NCBI GenBank assembly: GCA_964646415.1
Contig: CAZYEL010000004.1
Span: 1-64,000, forward strand
DNA: 64,000 bases
Origin: VGJV01 sp964646415
GTDB taxonomy: Bacteria; Patescibacteriota; Minisyncoccia; UBA6257; 2-01-FULL-56-20
Direction: 5' to 3'
Part shown: positions 17,801-25,557 of the stretch, piece after piece
Numbering within the stretch: the first letter of the stretch is position 1
How the letters are laid out: each line of letters starts with the position of its first letter
Notes under the pieces: model-generated
The model's database searches: none
The model's input: only the letters and a program-made list of their open reading frames with translations
Told to the model about the DNA's origin: nothing
Translations under genes and position numbers: made by a program

Positions 17801-17951
17801 CAAAGACGGTAACCGTCGGCTTGTTGATGTCGGGAAGAATATCCACCTTCATCGTCGATATGCTCCACACACCGGCCACCGTCACTATCCCCGCCGCAAC
17901 AAGCACGGTGACTTTGTTGCCGAGAGACCAGGAAATTATTTTATTAAACAT
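14841..17951 (-). CDS. Heavy-metal-type RND efflux transporter (CusA/CzcA family)
   Basis: The 1036-residue protein has the RND layout: helix 1 at residues 15-33, a large extracytoplasmic loop, six helices, a second loop and five more helices. The proton-relay helix reads AVGELVDDAIVDVENI near residue 400, with two Asp. It couples proton import to substrate export together with the adaptor at 17963. The signature does not match the strict Cu/Ag or Co/Zn/Cd subgroups, so the metal is open. No outer-membrane factor gene is nearby. Confidence 0.85.
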   Translation of the reverse strand: MFNKIISWSLGNKVTVLVAAGIVTVAGVWSISTMKVDILPDINKPTVTVFAESDGMAAEEVERLILNPIEASIAGAPGVERIRSSASFAQATVNIEFDWGSDTLRNRQIVQERLAQAILPRGVKPVLGPSTSLLGEIMWVGIASHDGKVSPMELRTLADWTIRPALLKIPGVANVLVMGGDVREWQINLNALQLRRYGLMFDDVRKGVEGALTNKSGGLLTQDEKEYSIRVLVAPTEVSELGEIAIGRNSADGRPIRLGDIASLAEGASIIRGAGAIDGKPGVILRVIRQPDAQTITVTDEINEVFASLNASFPEGVVLHPDLFRQENFIRAGLRNVEGALRDGTLLVILVLIIFLMNVRTTMITLTAIPLSILATAIVFKEFGFSVNVMTLGGIAVAVGELVDDAIVDVENIFRRLRAWMAGGKTESREHVVLAASKEVRNSIVYATILVAVVFLPIFFMPDIEGRLLIALGSAYLVSLVASMVVSLTVTPVLSALLLSDASLRGHEKETKIVQKIKTRITPWIHWCIGHVKIIAGVTAVAFAATFGMYFFSGKEGIPPFNEGSMVAMVFLPPGTALSATNEYMTRLEKALLKVEGVRQVSNIAGRAPADPHGGSPNSSEMQIALTPGFEGERDRIMRDIQAVLDRFGGADFSLGQPVTHRVEMLLSGVRAPIVVKVFGDEPASMERAAKQVVAELKKQKGIENPRIQQNTVVPEFRIYVDRNRLAEYGLSSGEVASDLEMGLMGDRLGQVRLGPASVDVVARYDAESKGTMESLRDLSLPFMGAESLGNVGDVRVEGGRNSQDHEGGKRVLVVSANYRGADVVGAVGNAKSSLEAQRLPVGVTLSFEGNYKSQKESSQRLAWVFIIGIMVIFGVLYHAFRSVPIALLVMTNIPTVLIGGMAGVWLTGGSVNLAHMVGFISLAGIVSRNGIMLIGRSLALVQKEGMPFVPETIVRATLDRVVPVLMTSLVTALALVPLLVSGGEPGKEMLHPLAVVIFGGLMSSTIISLFLTPALFYRFGKEAALKGNEVTSSGF

Positions 17952-17962
17952 TGAAGTATGCG

Positions 17963-19636
17963 CTACATTTGCATCCCTTCCATATGCTCATGCCCTGCCG
18001 GCATTGCGGGCGCACCCGCATCGTCGTTCTCCGGCGCGACATCGTCGAGCAGCATGTCCTCACGGATACCCGGCACGGGGTCGACGATGTACCGGTCCCC
18101 GTTCTTCAATCCTTCGCGCACTTCAATCACCGCACCGAACACGCGGCCGGCGACAATTTTCCGCCCGAAAATCCTCCCGGCTTCCGACACCCCCCACACA
18201 TGCGAGACGCCGTCCTCGTCCCACCATATGGACGAAAGCTTGATTACGGGAACATCCGCCTTTTGAGGAGCAATGACGCGTACCGAGGCGTGCACCGGCC
18301 ACGGGGTTGCCCCGGCGAAAGACGCCTCCGCCACATACGAACCCGTCCCATCAAGCGCGGTACCGACGCCCGTAATCTTCGCGGGACGGCGATCAAGCGG
18401 GAATCCGGGACGTACCACCGCCACCGCATCGCCTGCGCGGGGAAGGGTTTCCCCTCCGGGAATCCGGAAACGGATAAACCGCTCGCCTGCGCCCTCGGCG
18501 GTGAGCATCGCCACCACCGAATCGTTTGTCACGAAATCCCCGGGATTTTTTGAAATCGAGCTGATAATTCCATTCCGCGGAGCGACTATCGACCCGTTCG
18601 TGAGACTTCCGAGCACATTTGCGTACGCCTCTTCCGTCGCCTTCACGTCCCCCGCCGCCGCATCAACTTCGCGGTCGCGGCTCACGCTTTTCTGCACAAG
18701 CGCCGCTTCTTTTACCTCAAGAGACGCGCGTGCTTCCTTGTGCATATTCAACGCATCCACAAATTTCTCCTTGTCGCCTCCCACCATATCCCGCAGACTC
18801 GCTATCTCTTCGCTGCTCACCTCGGCCGACACGACGGTATCAAGCACGGCTCTTTCCGCAACCCGAAGAAACGCCGCCATTGCCGCTTCCAGCGTATCGT
18901 CCTCGCCTTTCTGCAGAATCGCCCTCAATTGCAGCGCGACCGGCTCAAAGTCGTTCCGCGTCTGGCTGTTGGCGATTGCAAGAAACGATTTTAATCTGAG
19001 ATACGCCTGATTCTGCGGATTTATCACATCGGTCAACCGGCGCAACTCGCGGTAAAAAATTTCCTCCGCCGCCGTATGAAGGTTCCTCGCGCGCAAGGCA
19101 ACGATTGCGCGCGCCTCATCGCGCTCCGCCATAGCCGCTTGCGCTTCCGCTTCCGGAAGCTGGACGCTCACCGGCCGGCTGGTCTGCGCGCGAATGAGGT
19201 CTTTCAACTGTTCGGCAACCGCCATGGAGCGGTCGATAGTGGAAGGCGCCGCAGAAAGCTTGCCCAGCACCTGTCCTTTTTGCACGCGCTGCCCTATCCT
19301 CGCACCCCATGCAACAATGGTCCCGTCGCGGGGAGGATACACCACGATGTCCCCAAACGAGATCACCTCGCCAGGCCACGAATTCCCCAAGGCGCCCCCT
19401 CCCGCTGCGGGAAACTCATCCGCCCCCGCCACGGCAACCGTCACATCTTCGGCTTTCCCGCCGGCATGCGCAACGGATTCCCCTGTTTCTGCTGCCAGAG
19501 TCGGATTCTTTTCTCCCATAAAGAGCGAAACAAACACCCCTGCCGCGACAAGGAATACCACCGCGGCCGTTATCATGAGACCTCGCGGATACTTTTGTCG
19601 TATGTGGCGAACAGCTGCAAATAATTTTTCTTTCAT
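17963..19636 (-). CDS. RND adaptor (membrane fusion protein) with Met/His tail
   Basis: The 557-residue protein starts at 19636 (MKEKLFAAVRHIRQ), downstream of a terminator at 19682-19711 that rules out the longer frame. It has an anchor helix (residues 19-40), a split biotinyl-lipoyl half (IVVYPPRDGTIVAWGARIG), a long helical hairpin and a beta-barrel. The C-terminus ends PAMPAGHEHMEGMQM, a probable metal-binding tail. It should link the RND pump to the cell envelope. Only 11 bp separate it from the pump gene. Confidence 0.82.
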   Translation of the reverse strand: MKEKLFAAVRHIRQKYPRGLMITAAVVFLVAAGVFVSLFMGEKNPTLAAETGESVAHAGGKAEDVTVAVAGADEFPAAGGGALGNSWPGEVISFGDIVVYPPRDGTIVAWGARIGQRVQKGQVLGKLSAAPSTIDRSMAVAEQLKDLIRAQTSRPVSVQLPEAEAQAAMAERDEARAIVALRARNLHTAAEEIFYRELRRLTDVINPQNQAYLRLKSFLAIANSQTRNDFEPVALQLRAILQKGEDDTLEAAMAAFLRVAERAVLDTVVSAEVSSEEIASLRDMVGGDKEKFVDALNMHKEARASLEVKEAALVQKSVSRDREVDAAAGDVKATEEAYANVLGSLTNGSIVAPRNGIISSISKNPGDFVTNDSVVAMLTAEGAGERFIRFRIPGGETLPRAGDAVAVVRPGFPLDRRPAKITGVGTALDGTGSYVAEASFAGATPWPVHASVRVIAPQKADVPVIKLSSIWWDEDGVSHVWGVSEAGRIFGRKIVAGRVFGAVIEVREGLKNGDRYIVDPVPGIREDMLLDDVAPENDDAGAPAMPAGHEHMEGMQM

Positions 19637-19681
19637 TGTTTTCTTTACCAAATTAATTACCAATCGGGCCATGCGCACCGG

Positions 19682-19711
19682 AAACAAAAAGTCCTTGTGT
19701 GCCACAAGGAC
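19682..19711 (-). terminator. Internal terminator or attenuator of the efflux island
   Basis: On the minus strand GTCCTTGT and ACAAGGAC (plus 19691-19711) form a perfect stem with a five-base loop, followed by five T (complement of 19686-19690). It lies between the small membrane protein and the adaptor gene, so pump expression may be reduced or controlled here. Confidence 0.75.
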
Positions 19712-19746
19712 CGACTCGCATAGAAAACACGGCAAAGCGGTGTTTC

Positions 19747-20136
19747 CTACGCCGGCTTGATAACATTGGGACTCCCCTCAAAGAGCGCGAGCCAATGATG
19801 CATGGTGCTCCGTACCACGGAGAAAATACCCCGGCGTTTTTGCCTCAAGAAACCCGGCGATATCGGCGATAAAGAAAAAGCGGATGTATAAAAAGCACCG
19901 GCGATGCCGACAACTATCAAAAAGAAAATGGTGAGTGCGAAGAAAGTCCCGGCTACCGTCGCGGAGGTCAGCTCTTGAATGCGGAGAATGTGCCCCATCA
20001 ACCCATCCTGATGCAAGGGCATGTTGTGCTCTCCATGCGCCATGGGCGAGGACCCGTTGAACAGACAGAAAGAAACCGCTCCCGCAACCACCAAAAGCAG
20101 GATAAAAACGAAAGTTTGCTTGAGTAGCGTAGTCAT
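19747..20136 (-). CDS. Small two-helix membrane protein in metal operon
   Basis: The 129-residue product has hydrophobic helices near residues 8-27 and 58-88. The loop between them contains MAHGEHNMPLH, a His/Met cluster able to bind metal, presumably outside the membrane. It starts 5 bp after the repressor gene. I do not recognise the family; an accessory metal-sensing or delivery role is inferred from context. Confidence 0.65.
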   Translation of the reverse strand: MTTLLKQTFVFILLLVVAGAVSFCLFNGSSPMAHGEHNMPLHQDGLMGHILRIQELTSATVAGTFFALTIFFLIVVGIAGAFYTSAFSLSPISPGFLRQKRRGIFSVVRSTMHHWLALFEGSPNVIKPA

Positions 20137-20141
20137 AAAAA

Positions 20142-20411
20142 CTATTTCTTTTTCGAAAGCTGGTATACCTTCAGAATCTCCGCCGCCGCCTTCTTTGCCT
20201 GCCCCGACTTCATCTGCATAACCGCATGCGCGGAAAGGTGGTTCTCAAGAATAATGTCTTCAATGCCGGAAAGCGCCTGCCTGATGGCGGACGACTGGGT
20301 AATAAGGTCGATGCAATACGTATCGGCCTCAACCATTCTTCCGAGTCCGGCAATCTGCCCCTTGATAATCCGGAGCCGACGCAGTGCCTTTTTCTTCGCC
20401 GCAGGTTCCAT
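20142..20411 (-). CDS. CsoR/RcnR/FrmR-family metal-responsive repressor
   Basis: The 89-residue all-helical protein has the family core RLRIIKGQIAGLGRMVE. The metal ligands read Cys in TYCIDL, then His and His in ENHLSAHAV. The Cys-His-His set resembles RcnR/FrmR positions more than CsoR (Cys-His-Cys). An upstream extension to 20447 is rejected because promoter and operator lie there. The protein should bind the operator at 20421-20437 and release it on metal binding, derepressing the efflux genes. The predicted transcription start falls at the ATG, so the mRNA may be leaderless. Confidence 0.88.
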   Translation of the reverse strand: MEPAAKKKALRRLRIIKGQIAGLGRMVEADTYCIDLITQSSAIRQALSGIEDIILENHLSAHAVMQMKSGQAKKAAAEILKVYQLSKKK

Positions 20412-20417
20412 AACCGT

Positions 20418-20447
20418 ACCATACCCCCTAGGAGTATCATCTGTCAA
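20418..20447 (-). promoter_or_regulatory. Promoter and operator of the metal-efflux operon
   Basis: On the minus strand TTGACA (plus 20442-20447) and TATGGT (plus 20418-20423) are 18 bp apart. The spacer holds the inverted repeat ATACCCCCTAGGAGTAT (20421-20437), like CsoR/RcnR operators with their C/G tracts. Confidence 0.75.
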
Positions 20448-20483
20448 GGCAAAACTCCCTGCATACTCGACGAAAGCGCGCGG

Positions 20484-22226
20484 CTACAGCCGCTGCTTCT
20501 CCCACAACTCGTAAAATCTCCACTTCTTTCTCCGGAGTTCGTTGAAACTCCCCGATTCCAGGATTTTTCCGCTCTCAATCACGATTATTCTGTCCATCTC
20601 CTTAATGGTGGTAAGGCGATGCGCAATCACGATTGCGGTCACGTTCTGGAAAAATTCGTGGAGCGATTCGCGGATTTTCTCTTCGGACTCTATATCGAGA
20701 TGCGAGGTTGCCTCGTCGAGGAGTAGCACTTGAGGGTTTTTGAATACCGCGCGCGCAATGCCCACGCGCTGTTTCTCCCCGCCCGAGAGCCGTATCCCCT
20801 TCTCGCCGATAATCGAGTCCGCTCCTTTCGGCATTTTCGCCATAAAGTCCTTCACGTTCGCAACGGTCAAAGCTTTCCGCAACAGCTTCTCGTTCTTTTC
20901 TTCGTCTTGATTCGTGATAGTGATATTCTCGCGGAGCGATGCATTGAAAAGCTCCGTATCCTGGAGCACCACCGCCAGGTACTTGAAGTAGTCCTTCTTG
21001 CCCACGGTCTTCAGCACCACGCCGTCGAAGCGGATGCTCCCCGCGTATGATTCGTGCTCCTTAAGAAGCAGTTTGAAAAGCGTGGATTTCCCCGCGCCGG
21101 AGAGCCCCACAATGCCCACGCGCTCGCCGCGCCTCACCTCAAAAGAAATATTTTTGAGCGCCGGTTTGTCGCCGTACGAAAAAGAAACATCTTCAAACGT
21201 GAGCTTCTTCCAATTTTTCGGGAACGGCACCTTCCCCTCTTCACGGTCAATCGCGATGGGAATCTTCAGGATTTCCTGCAGGCGGGCAAACCGGTGCTTC
21301 TCCACCGCGAAGTCCTGCGATACTTCCGTGAGCTCACGGATAGACATCACCACGTTCCCGAAGTATCCGTTCAAAAGCACGAGGAAACCCACTTGGTAAT
21401 GCCCCTCAACGATACCCCAGACCACGAAAGCGAGGAGTCCGACGCGAAAGATATGAGTGTAGAGGTCCCGCAAGGCGCTCCCGCTCCGGAACCAGAAAAT
21501 TCTTATTTTCACGGACTCGAACAAGTCCGTTGCCGCCTCCGTCATGATTTTCATGAGCTTCGGCGCCATCGACATCACCTTGATGCTCCGGACATTGTTG
21601 ATAGACTCGAAAATGAGGCCGCTCTGCGTTTCTTCTTTTGCGTTCACTATATCAGCCGCAACAACTGCCCGCCTGATGTGATACCGCGCAATCACGTAGA
21701 AAGAAATGAGATAGAACACAATCGCCCCCGCGATGATGGAGTCAAATGCGGCGATGATGAATACGACGCCGACGAAGTTGATGGCGATTTCGATAAAATT
21801 ATTCACCCACATCCGCATCATATTATCGAGACTCGCCGCACCGCGGTCCACCTTTTTGAATTTATTCCCCGCGTTTTCCTTCTCGTGCCATGAGATGTCA
21901 AGAAGGAAAAGATGCCGCATTGCCGCAAGCTCGGCGTCAAGCAAAAGCCGTTCCCCTACCTCGAAACAGTTCCGTTTCGCTATATAAATGCACCCGAAGC
22001 GGATAAGCGCGCTTATGACCATCAACGCGAGCGTTATGTACACAGGCACGAGCGAATTCCCCGGACGATAGTCGGTAAAAAAATTAACGAGTTCCGCGAG
22101 CGCGTACGCCTGGTAAAGCCACGCGGTGTCCCCCGCGACGCGGCAAAACGTCCCCGACCAAAACCGCCACTTGTACGGCCGGAGGTAACCCCAAACGTCG
22201 CGAATGAGGCTGAAGGTCGAATACAT
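20484..22226 (-). CDS. ABC exporter, fused permease and ATPase
   Basis: The 580-residue half-transporter has six transmembrane helices in residues 20-310 and a nucleotide-binding domain with Walker A GLSGAGKST near 372, signature LSGGEKQRVGIAR near 477, Walker B VLLLDEATSHLD and an H-loop AHRL. It should act as a dimer to export a lipid, peptide or drug. The MWVNNFIEIA and YLISFYVIARYHIRR stretches are not diagnostic. It is transcribed alone, divergent from no close neighbour. Confidence 0.9.
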   Translation of the reverse strand: MYSTFSLIRDVWGYLRPYKWRFWSGTFCRVAGDTAWLYQAYALAELVNFFTDYRPGNSLVPVYITLALMVISALIRFGCIYIAKRNCFEVGERLLLDAELAAMRHLFLLDISWHEKENAGNKFKKVDRGAASLDNMMRMWVNNFIEIAINFVGVVFIIAAFDSIIAGAIVFYLISFYVIARYHIRRAVVAADIVNAKEETQSGLIFESINNVRSIKVMSMAPKLMKIMTEAATDLFESVKIRIFWFRSGSALRDLYTHIFRVGLLAFVVWGIVEGHYQVGFLVLLNGYFGNVVMSIRELTEVSQDFAVEKHRFARLQEILKIPIAIDREEGKVPFPKNWKKLTFEDVSFSYGDKPALKNISFEVRRGERVGIVGLSGAGKSTLFKLLLKEHESYAGSIRFDGVVLKTVGKKDYFKYLAVVLQDTELFNASLRENITITNQDEEKNEKLLRKALTVANVKDFMAKMPKGADSIIGEKGIRLSGGEKQRVGIARAVFKNPQVLLLDEATSHLDIESEEKIRESLHEFFQNVTAIVIAHRLTTIKEMDRIIVIESGKILESGSFNELRRKKWRFYELWEKQRL

Positions 22227-22240
22227 TGAGAGTTATTGTA

Positions 22241-22867
22241 TCACAGGAAAACTTCCTCCCCCGTGCCCACAAACCGGTATGAATCCCCCTCCACCAAAAT
22301 CCCCTGCCCGTCCCGAAGAATACGCACGGGGCACGAGGCGTGCCGCGCTTTTTCGCGGATTAAATCCGCCAACTCGTCTTTATAGTGAGCTCTCACGAGA
22401 AACGGAACGAGATTGAGCGCCCGAAAGTCGGTCACGCCATAATGGTCTTTTTTCTTCGGTCCCCACGTCGACACTTCAATCGTCGGGCACGCGAGATATG
22501 CTCCCGCGCTCGTGCCCACGTAGGGCACACCCTGCGCCAATATCTCCCTCACTACTTCTTCGAAGCCGCTCGCCCGAACCGCTTTTAAAAGATAGAAGCT
22601 GTTCCCGCCTTCGACGTGCAGCACGGTTTTCCCCGCAAACATGCGCCGCAATTCTTCCGCGCTCCTCCCCTCAACATCCATCTCCGTGAAGCGGTAGCCC
22701 GCCTCCGCCATCGCGCCCTTGTGCAATTCCAAATACTCATGGTTCGACTCCCCCTTCGAGGCGTCGGTGATATATGCAATATGCGCCTTCTCTTTCGGAA
22801 CACCGAGCACAGCATACCCCTCCTTGATGAGAAATCCCCCGTCCGATGCAAGAAGCAATTTTCTCAT
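22241..22867 (-). CDS. Peptidase S51 (dipeptidase E) family protein
   Basis: The 208-residue protein has the Rossmann-like fold of peptidase E: LLLASDGGF at the start, the EGGNSFYLLKA block near residue 86 and the nucleophile elbow GTSAGAYL near residue 119. The family cleaves Asp-X dipeptides or cyanophycin-type substrates in the cytosol. The ATG at 22867 overlaps the stop of the NADAR gene by 4 bp (ATGA), implying coupling. Confidence 0.82.
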   Translation of the reverse strand: MRKLLLASDGGFLIKEGYAVLGVPKEKAHIAYITDASKGESNHEYLELHKGAMAEAGYRFTEMDVEGRSAEELRRMFAGKTVLHVEGGNSFYLLKAVRASGFEEVVREILAQGVPYVGTSAGAYLACPTIEVSTWGPKKKDHYGVTDFRALNLVPFLVRAHYKDELADLIREKARHASCPVRILRDGQGILVEGDSYRFVGTGEEVFL

Positions 22868-23340
22868 GTATAAGAAGAGTCGCGGATTTTCATCCAAACC
22901 TTCCCCAGCATATTCTCCCCCTTTCCGTCCGGTCCCGCGCCCCAGAAACTGTCCACGGGGGAATTTTCTATAATCATCCGCTTCCCCGTTCTCTTGAGCG
23001 CTTCCCGCACGTCTTCGTGTTGCGCGGCCTTCGCGCGAAGCGCTTCTTCCATCACTCTCACCCGCTCTTCTTGCCAGGAGGAAGGCAACTTGCCCACGTT
23101 CTTATTTGCAATATCCTTCGCCGCATGAGGGCTCGGCGCCGCCAAAATCTCCTCCGCAATTTCGGGGTGTGCAGAGAAATACTTTTTCCACTGGTATGCG
23201 TGCTCCGATGTAGGAAAAGCCAGCCCCCAAACGCAGACAACGTGCGCGGAAAAATTGTCGAGCGGCGCGAACGCCGGCGTGAAGAAGTACACCGCCTTGT
23301 CGGTTTCTTTGTTTAATCCTTCGCTTGAAACAGGGTACAT
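22864..23340 (-). CDS. NADAR-domain protein (YbiA-like)
   Basis: The 158-residue protein matches the NADAR fold: DNFSAHVV, the FPTSEHAYQWKKYF block, the GKRMIIENSPVD and FWGAGPDGKGENMLGKVWMKIR end. Relatives are N-glycosidases acting on riboflavin intermediates or on ADP-ribose adducts. It is coupled to the peptidase E-like gene and follows a DUF2000 gene by 9 bp. Confidence 0.88.
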   Translation of the reverse strand: MYPVSSEGLNKETDKAVYFFTPAFAPLDNFSAHVVCVWGLAFPTSEHAYQWKKYFSAHPEIAEEILAAPSPHAAKDIANKNVGKLPSSWQEERVRVMEEALRAKAAQHEDVREALKRTGKRMIIENSPVDSFWGAGPDGKGENMLGKVWMKIRDSSYT

Positions 23341-23349
23341 GGTAAAAAA

Positions 23350-23763
23350 TCAGCTCAGCCTGCTTAAATTTTTTGTAAGCGGGAACACTGCGTCTTTCGG
23401 GCCGTAGAGATAGAGCGCCCGGTATTTGATCTCTTCCCCTTTATGGGACGCCAACGCGCGCGCATATGACGCATAATCCGCAGGCGCTGCGTCTTCCGTA
23501 TAATCAACGACTTTCACGTCAGGATTCCCCGCAAGTTTCGCCCGCAGCTCTCGCATCTTGCTCTGCCCCGCTTTCCGGACGTAGTGCCCGATGTTCGTAA
23601 GATACTTGTGCGATGCGCCGTCGCCGTCCACGACTTCGCCTCCGAACGCAGCCGCGGGCAATTCCCGTCCCGCAGTGAGTCCCAGCACGAATCCCGCGTT
23701 CGTAAGAACGCCCTTATCTTCAAGCGATTGCTCCACGACGAGTACGCTCACGTATTCTTCCAT
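23350..23763 (-). CDS. DUF2000-like protein
   Basis: The 137-residue protein begins EEYVSVLVVEQSLEDKGVLTNAGFVLGLTAG, a pattern like DUF2000 (a peptidyl-tRNA hydrolase II-like fold). The start at 23763 is chosen because upstream codons lack similarity. Function unknown; the neighbours (NADAR, peptidase E) suggest a small-molecule or nucleotide repair cluster, by inference only. Confidence 0.6.
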   Translation of the reverse strand: MEEYVSVLVVEQSLEDKGVLTNAGFVLGLTAGRELPAAAFGGEVVDGDGASHKYLTNIGHYVRKAGQSKMRELRAKLAGNPDVKVVDYTEDAAPADYASYARALASHKGEEIKYRALYLYGPKDAVFPLTKNLSRLS

Positions 23764-23811
23764 AATTCCCCAATTATATACTCGCGACCGACGCACAACA
23801 ATATTCTGTTA

Positions 23812-25557
23812 CTACTCCCCCGCCCCGTCGCGCACGAAAAGCAGCCGTGCGAGCCGGATGAGGTCGTACGGCACCCGCCCGTGAAGCCATTCATAGGCCG
23901 GCTGAAGGCGGGTGTCGCCGAGCTCCCGAAACGCCTCGTGCACATCCGCAATCTCCTCCTCGTTCCCCTTCGCAAGATGTTTGATGTCGGACACTCCCAA
24001 TTTTTCGAGCACCAGCAACTCTTCAAGGTGCCCGATGATGGTGCCGGGCGTCCTCCCCCGTTCGCGCGCGACCTCCGCTACACTCTTCCCTTCACGGATG
24101 AGCGCGAGCGTCTCTTCCCATCGGTGCGTTTTCTGCTTCGGCGCACGCGGAGCGCGCGCATCCGCCGCCCTTCCCGGGCGCGCGTCCTCCGGGAGCGGCG
24201 TGAGGCTTCCCCCGCACGCGCGTAAGAATTCCTTCTGCCGCGCCTCAAATTCGGCGGCGGGCACGCGGGCATACCGTTCGTGCACCGCTTGCGACGCCGC
24301 GCGGAATGCCGCGTCTTTCTCGCACACTTCCGGATGCACTTCAAGCGCGCGCTCGTTGAACCCCGCGAGCGAAAGCCCCGCGAGCGTGCGCACGCGCGAG
24401 AGCGCCACATATCCCTGCCCGTGCTCGAAAGCATGGGAAAGGTCGACATGCGCCGCATCAAGCGACATCCCCTGGCTTTTGTGCACCGTAATCGCCCAGG
24501 CGAGCCGGAGCGGGATTTGGACCACCCGCGCGAGCGTGCGGCCCCCGTCTTCCACAACCCATTCCACGGGCTCCGCGCAAATCGCCGCGCCGGACGTCGT
24601 GCGAACAAGCGGGTATCCGCCCTCGTCCGCGAACCCCGTCACCTCGCCGAGCGTCCCGTTCACGAACCGGTACGCGGGGTCGTTTTTTGTGAAAAGCACC
24701 CGCGCGCCGACTTTGAGTGAGAGCGCCTCCGGCGAAAGACACCCTTTCTTGAGCGAATCAACGACATGCTCGGCGCCGTGACTCGTCATGCGGAACTCGC
24801 GCGCCTCGCCCGGGATTCGTGCAAGCGCGGCGTTGTTCACCCGGTCCACATCGACATTATGGGAAAAAAGCTGCGTGGCGCTTTGAGCAACCGCGACGCC
24901 CCGGCGCGACGCGAGGAGCGCACGGTGGCGCGCGTCCACCCTTCCCGCGCGAATCGCGGAGAGTGCCTCAAGAAACGCCGCATCCCCCTGCCGGTGCTGC
25001 TCGGAGAGATAGCACACTTCAGGGTTCAGTGCCCGCCATGCCGGGGCATCGAACGCAAAACGCGCTTCCTCCTCTTCCTCAAAAAGCCCACCCTCCGCAT
25101 CCTCGCGCTCGTCGCGCGTGACCACGGGCGGCAACTGGAAAAAATCCCCGACAAGCACAACCTGCAATTCCCCGAACGGGGCGCTGCCCCCGCGGACGGC
25201 GCGGCATGCCGCCTCCACCAGTCCCAGCGTACGCGGAGAAAGCATGGAAATCTCGTCGATGATAAGCGTGCGTGCGTGGCGGATTCGCTTCGCGACGCGC
25301 TTATTGCCCGCGATGTGGTCCAAGTCTTCTTCGCTCAACCTCCGCTTCACCCCGATGCCGCTCCACGAGTGGATGGTGAGCCCGCCGATATGCGTCGCTG
25401 CGATGCCGGTTGAAGCGGTAATCGCGGGCTCCACGCCATGCGAACGGAGCCACGCGGTAAAACGATTCACCGTGTGCGTCTTCCCGCTCCCCGGCTCACC
25501 GGTCAGAAACACGTTCGCGCCGGTCTTTAAGATTGCGAATGTTTCGTCCTGGGTCAT
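23812..25557 (-). CDS. PIF1-like SF1B helicase with C-terminal HTH
   Basis: The 581-residue protein has Walker A TGEPGSGKTH near residue 19, IIDEISMLSP (motif II) near 99, VVLVGDFFQLPPV (motif III) and the C-terminal ITVHKSQGMSLD and YVALSRVR motifs typical of PIF1/RecD-like 5'-3' helicases. The last 90 residues contain a helix-turn-helix like the C-terminal domain of bacterial RecQ/PIF1 proteins. It probably unwinds blocked DNA or RNA-DNA structures. Its ATG shares one base with the stop of the ABC exporter gene (TAATG). Confidence 0.88.
   Translation of the reverse strand: MTQDETFAILKTGANVFLTGEPGSGKTHTVNRFTAWLRSHGVEPAITASTGIAATHIGGLTIHSWSGIGVKRRLSEEDLDHIAGNKRVAKRIRHARTLIIDEISMLSPRTLGLVEAACRAVRGGSAPFGELQVVLVGDFFQLPPVVTRDEREDAEGGLFEEEEEARFAFDAPAWRALNPEVCYLSEQHRQGDAAFLEALSAIRAGRVDARHRALLASRRGVAVAQSATQLFSHNVDVDRVNNAALARIPGEAREFRMTSHGAEHVVDSLKKGCLSPEALSLKVGARVLFTKNDPAYRFVNGTLGEVTGFADEGGYPLVRTTSGAAICAEPVEWVVEDGGRTLARVVQIPLRLAWAITVHKSQGMSLDAAHVDLSHAFEHGQGYVALSRVRTLAGLSLAGFNERALEVHPEVCEKDAAFRAASQAVHERYARVPAAEFEARQKEFLRACGGSLTPLPEDARPGRAADARAPRAPKQKTHRWEETLALIREGKSVAEVARERGRTPGTIIGHLEELLVLEKLGVSDIKHLAKGNEEEIADVHEAFRELGDTRLQPAYEWLHGRVPYDLIRLARLLFVRDGAGE

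Noticed and set aside
14841..19636. Calling the pump CusA and the adaptor CusB
   Set aside because: The helix 4 signature and repressor ligands do not settle the metal, so no gene symbol is given.
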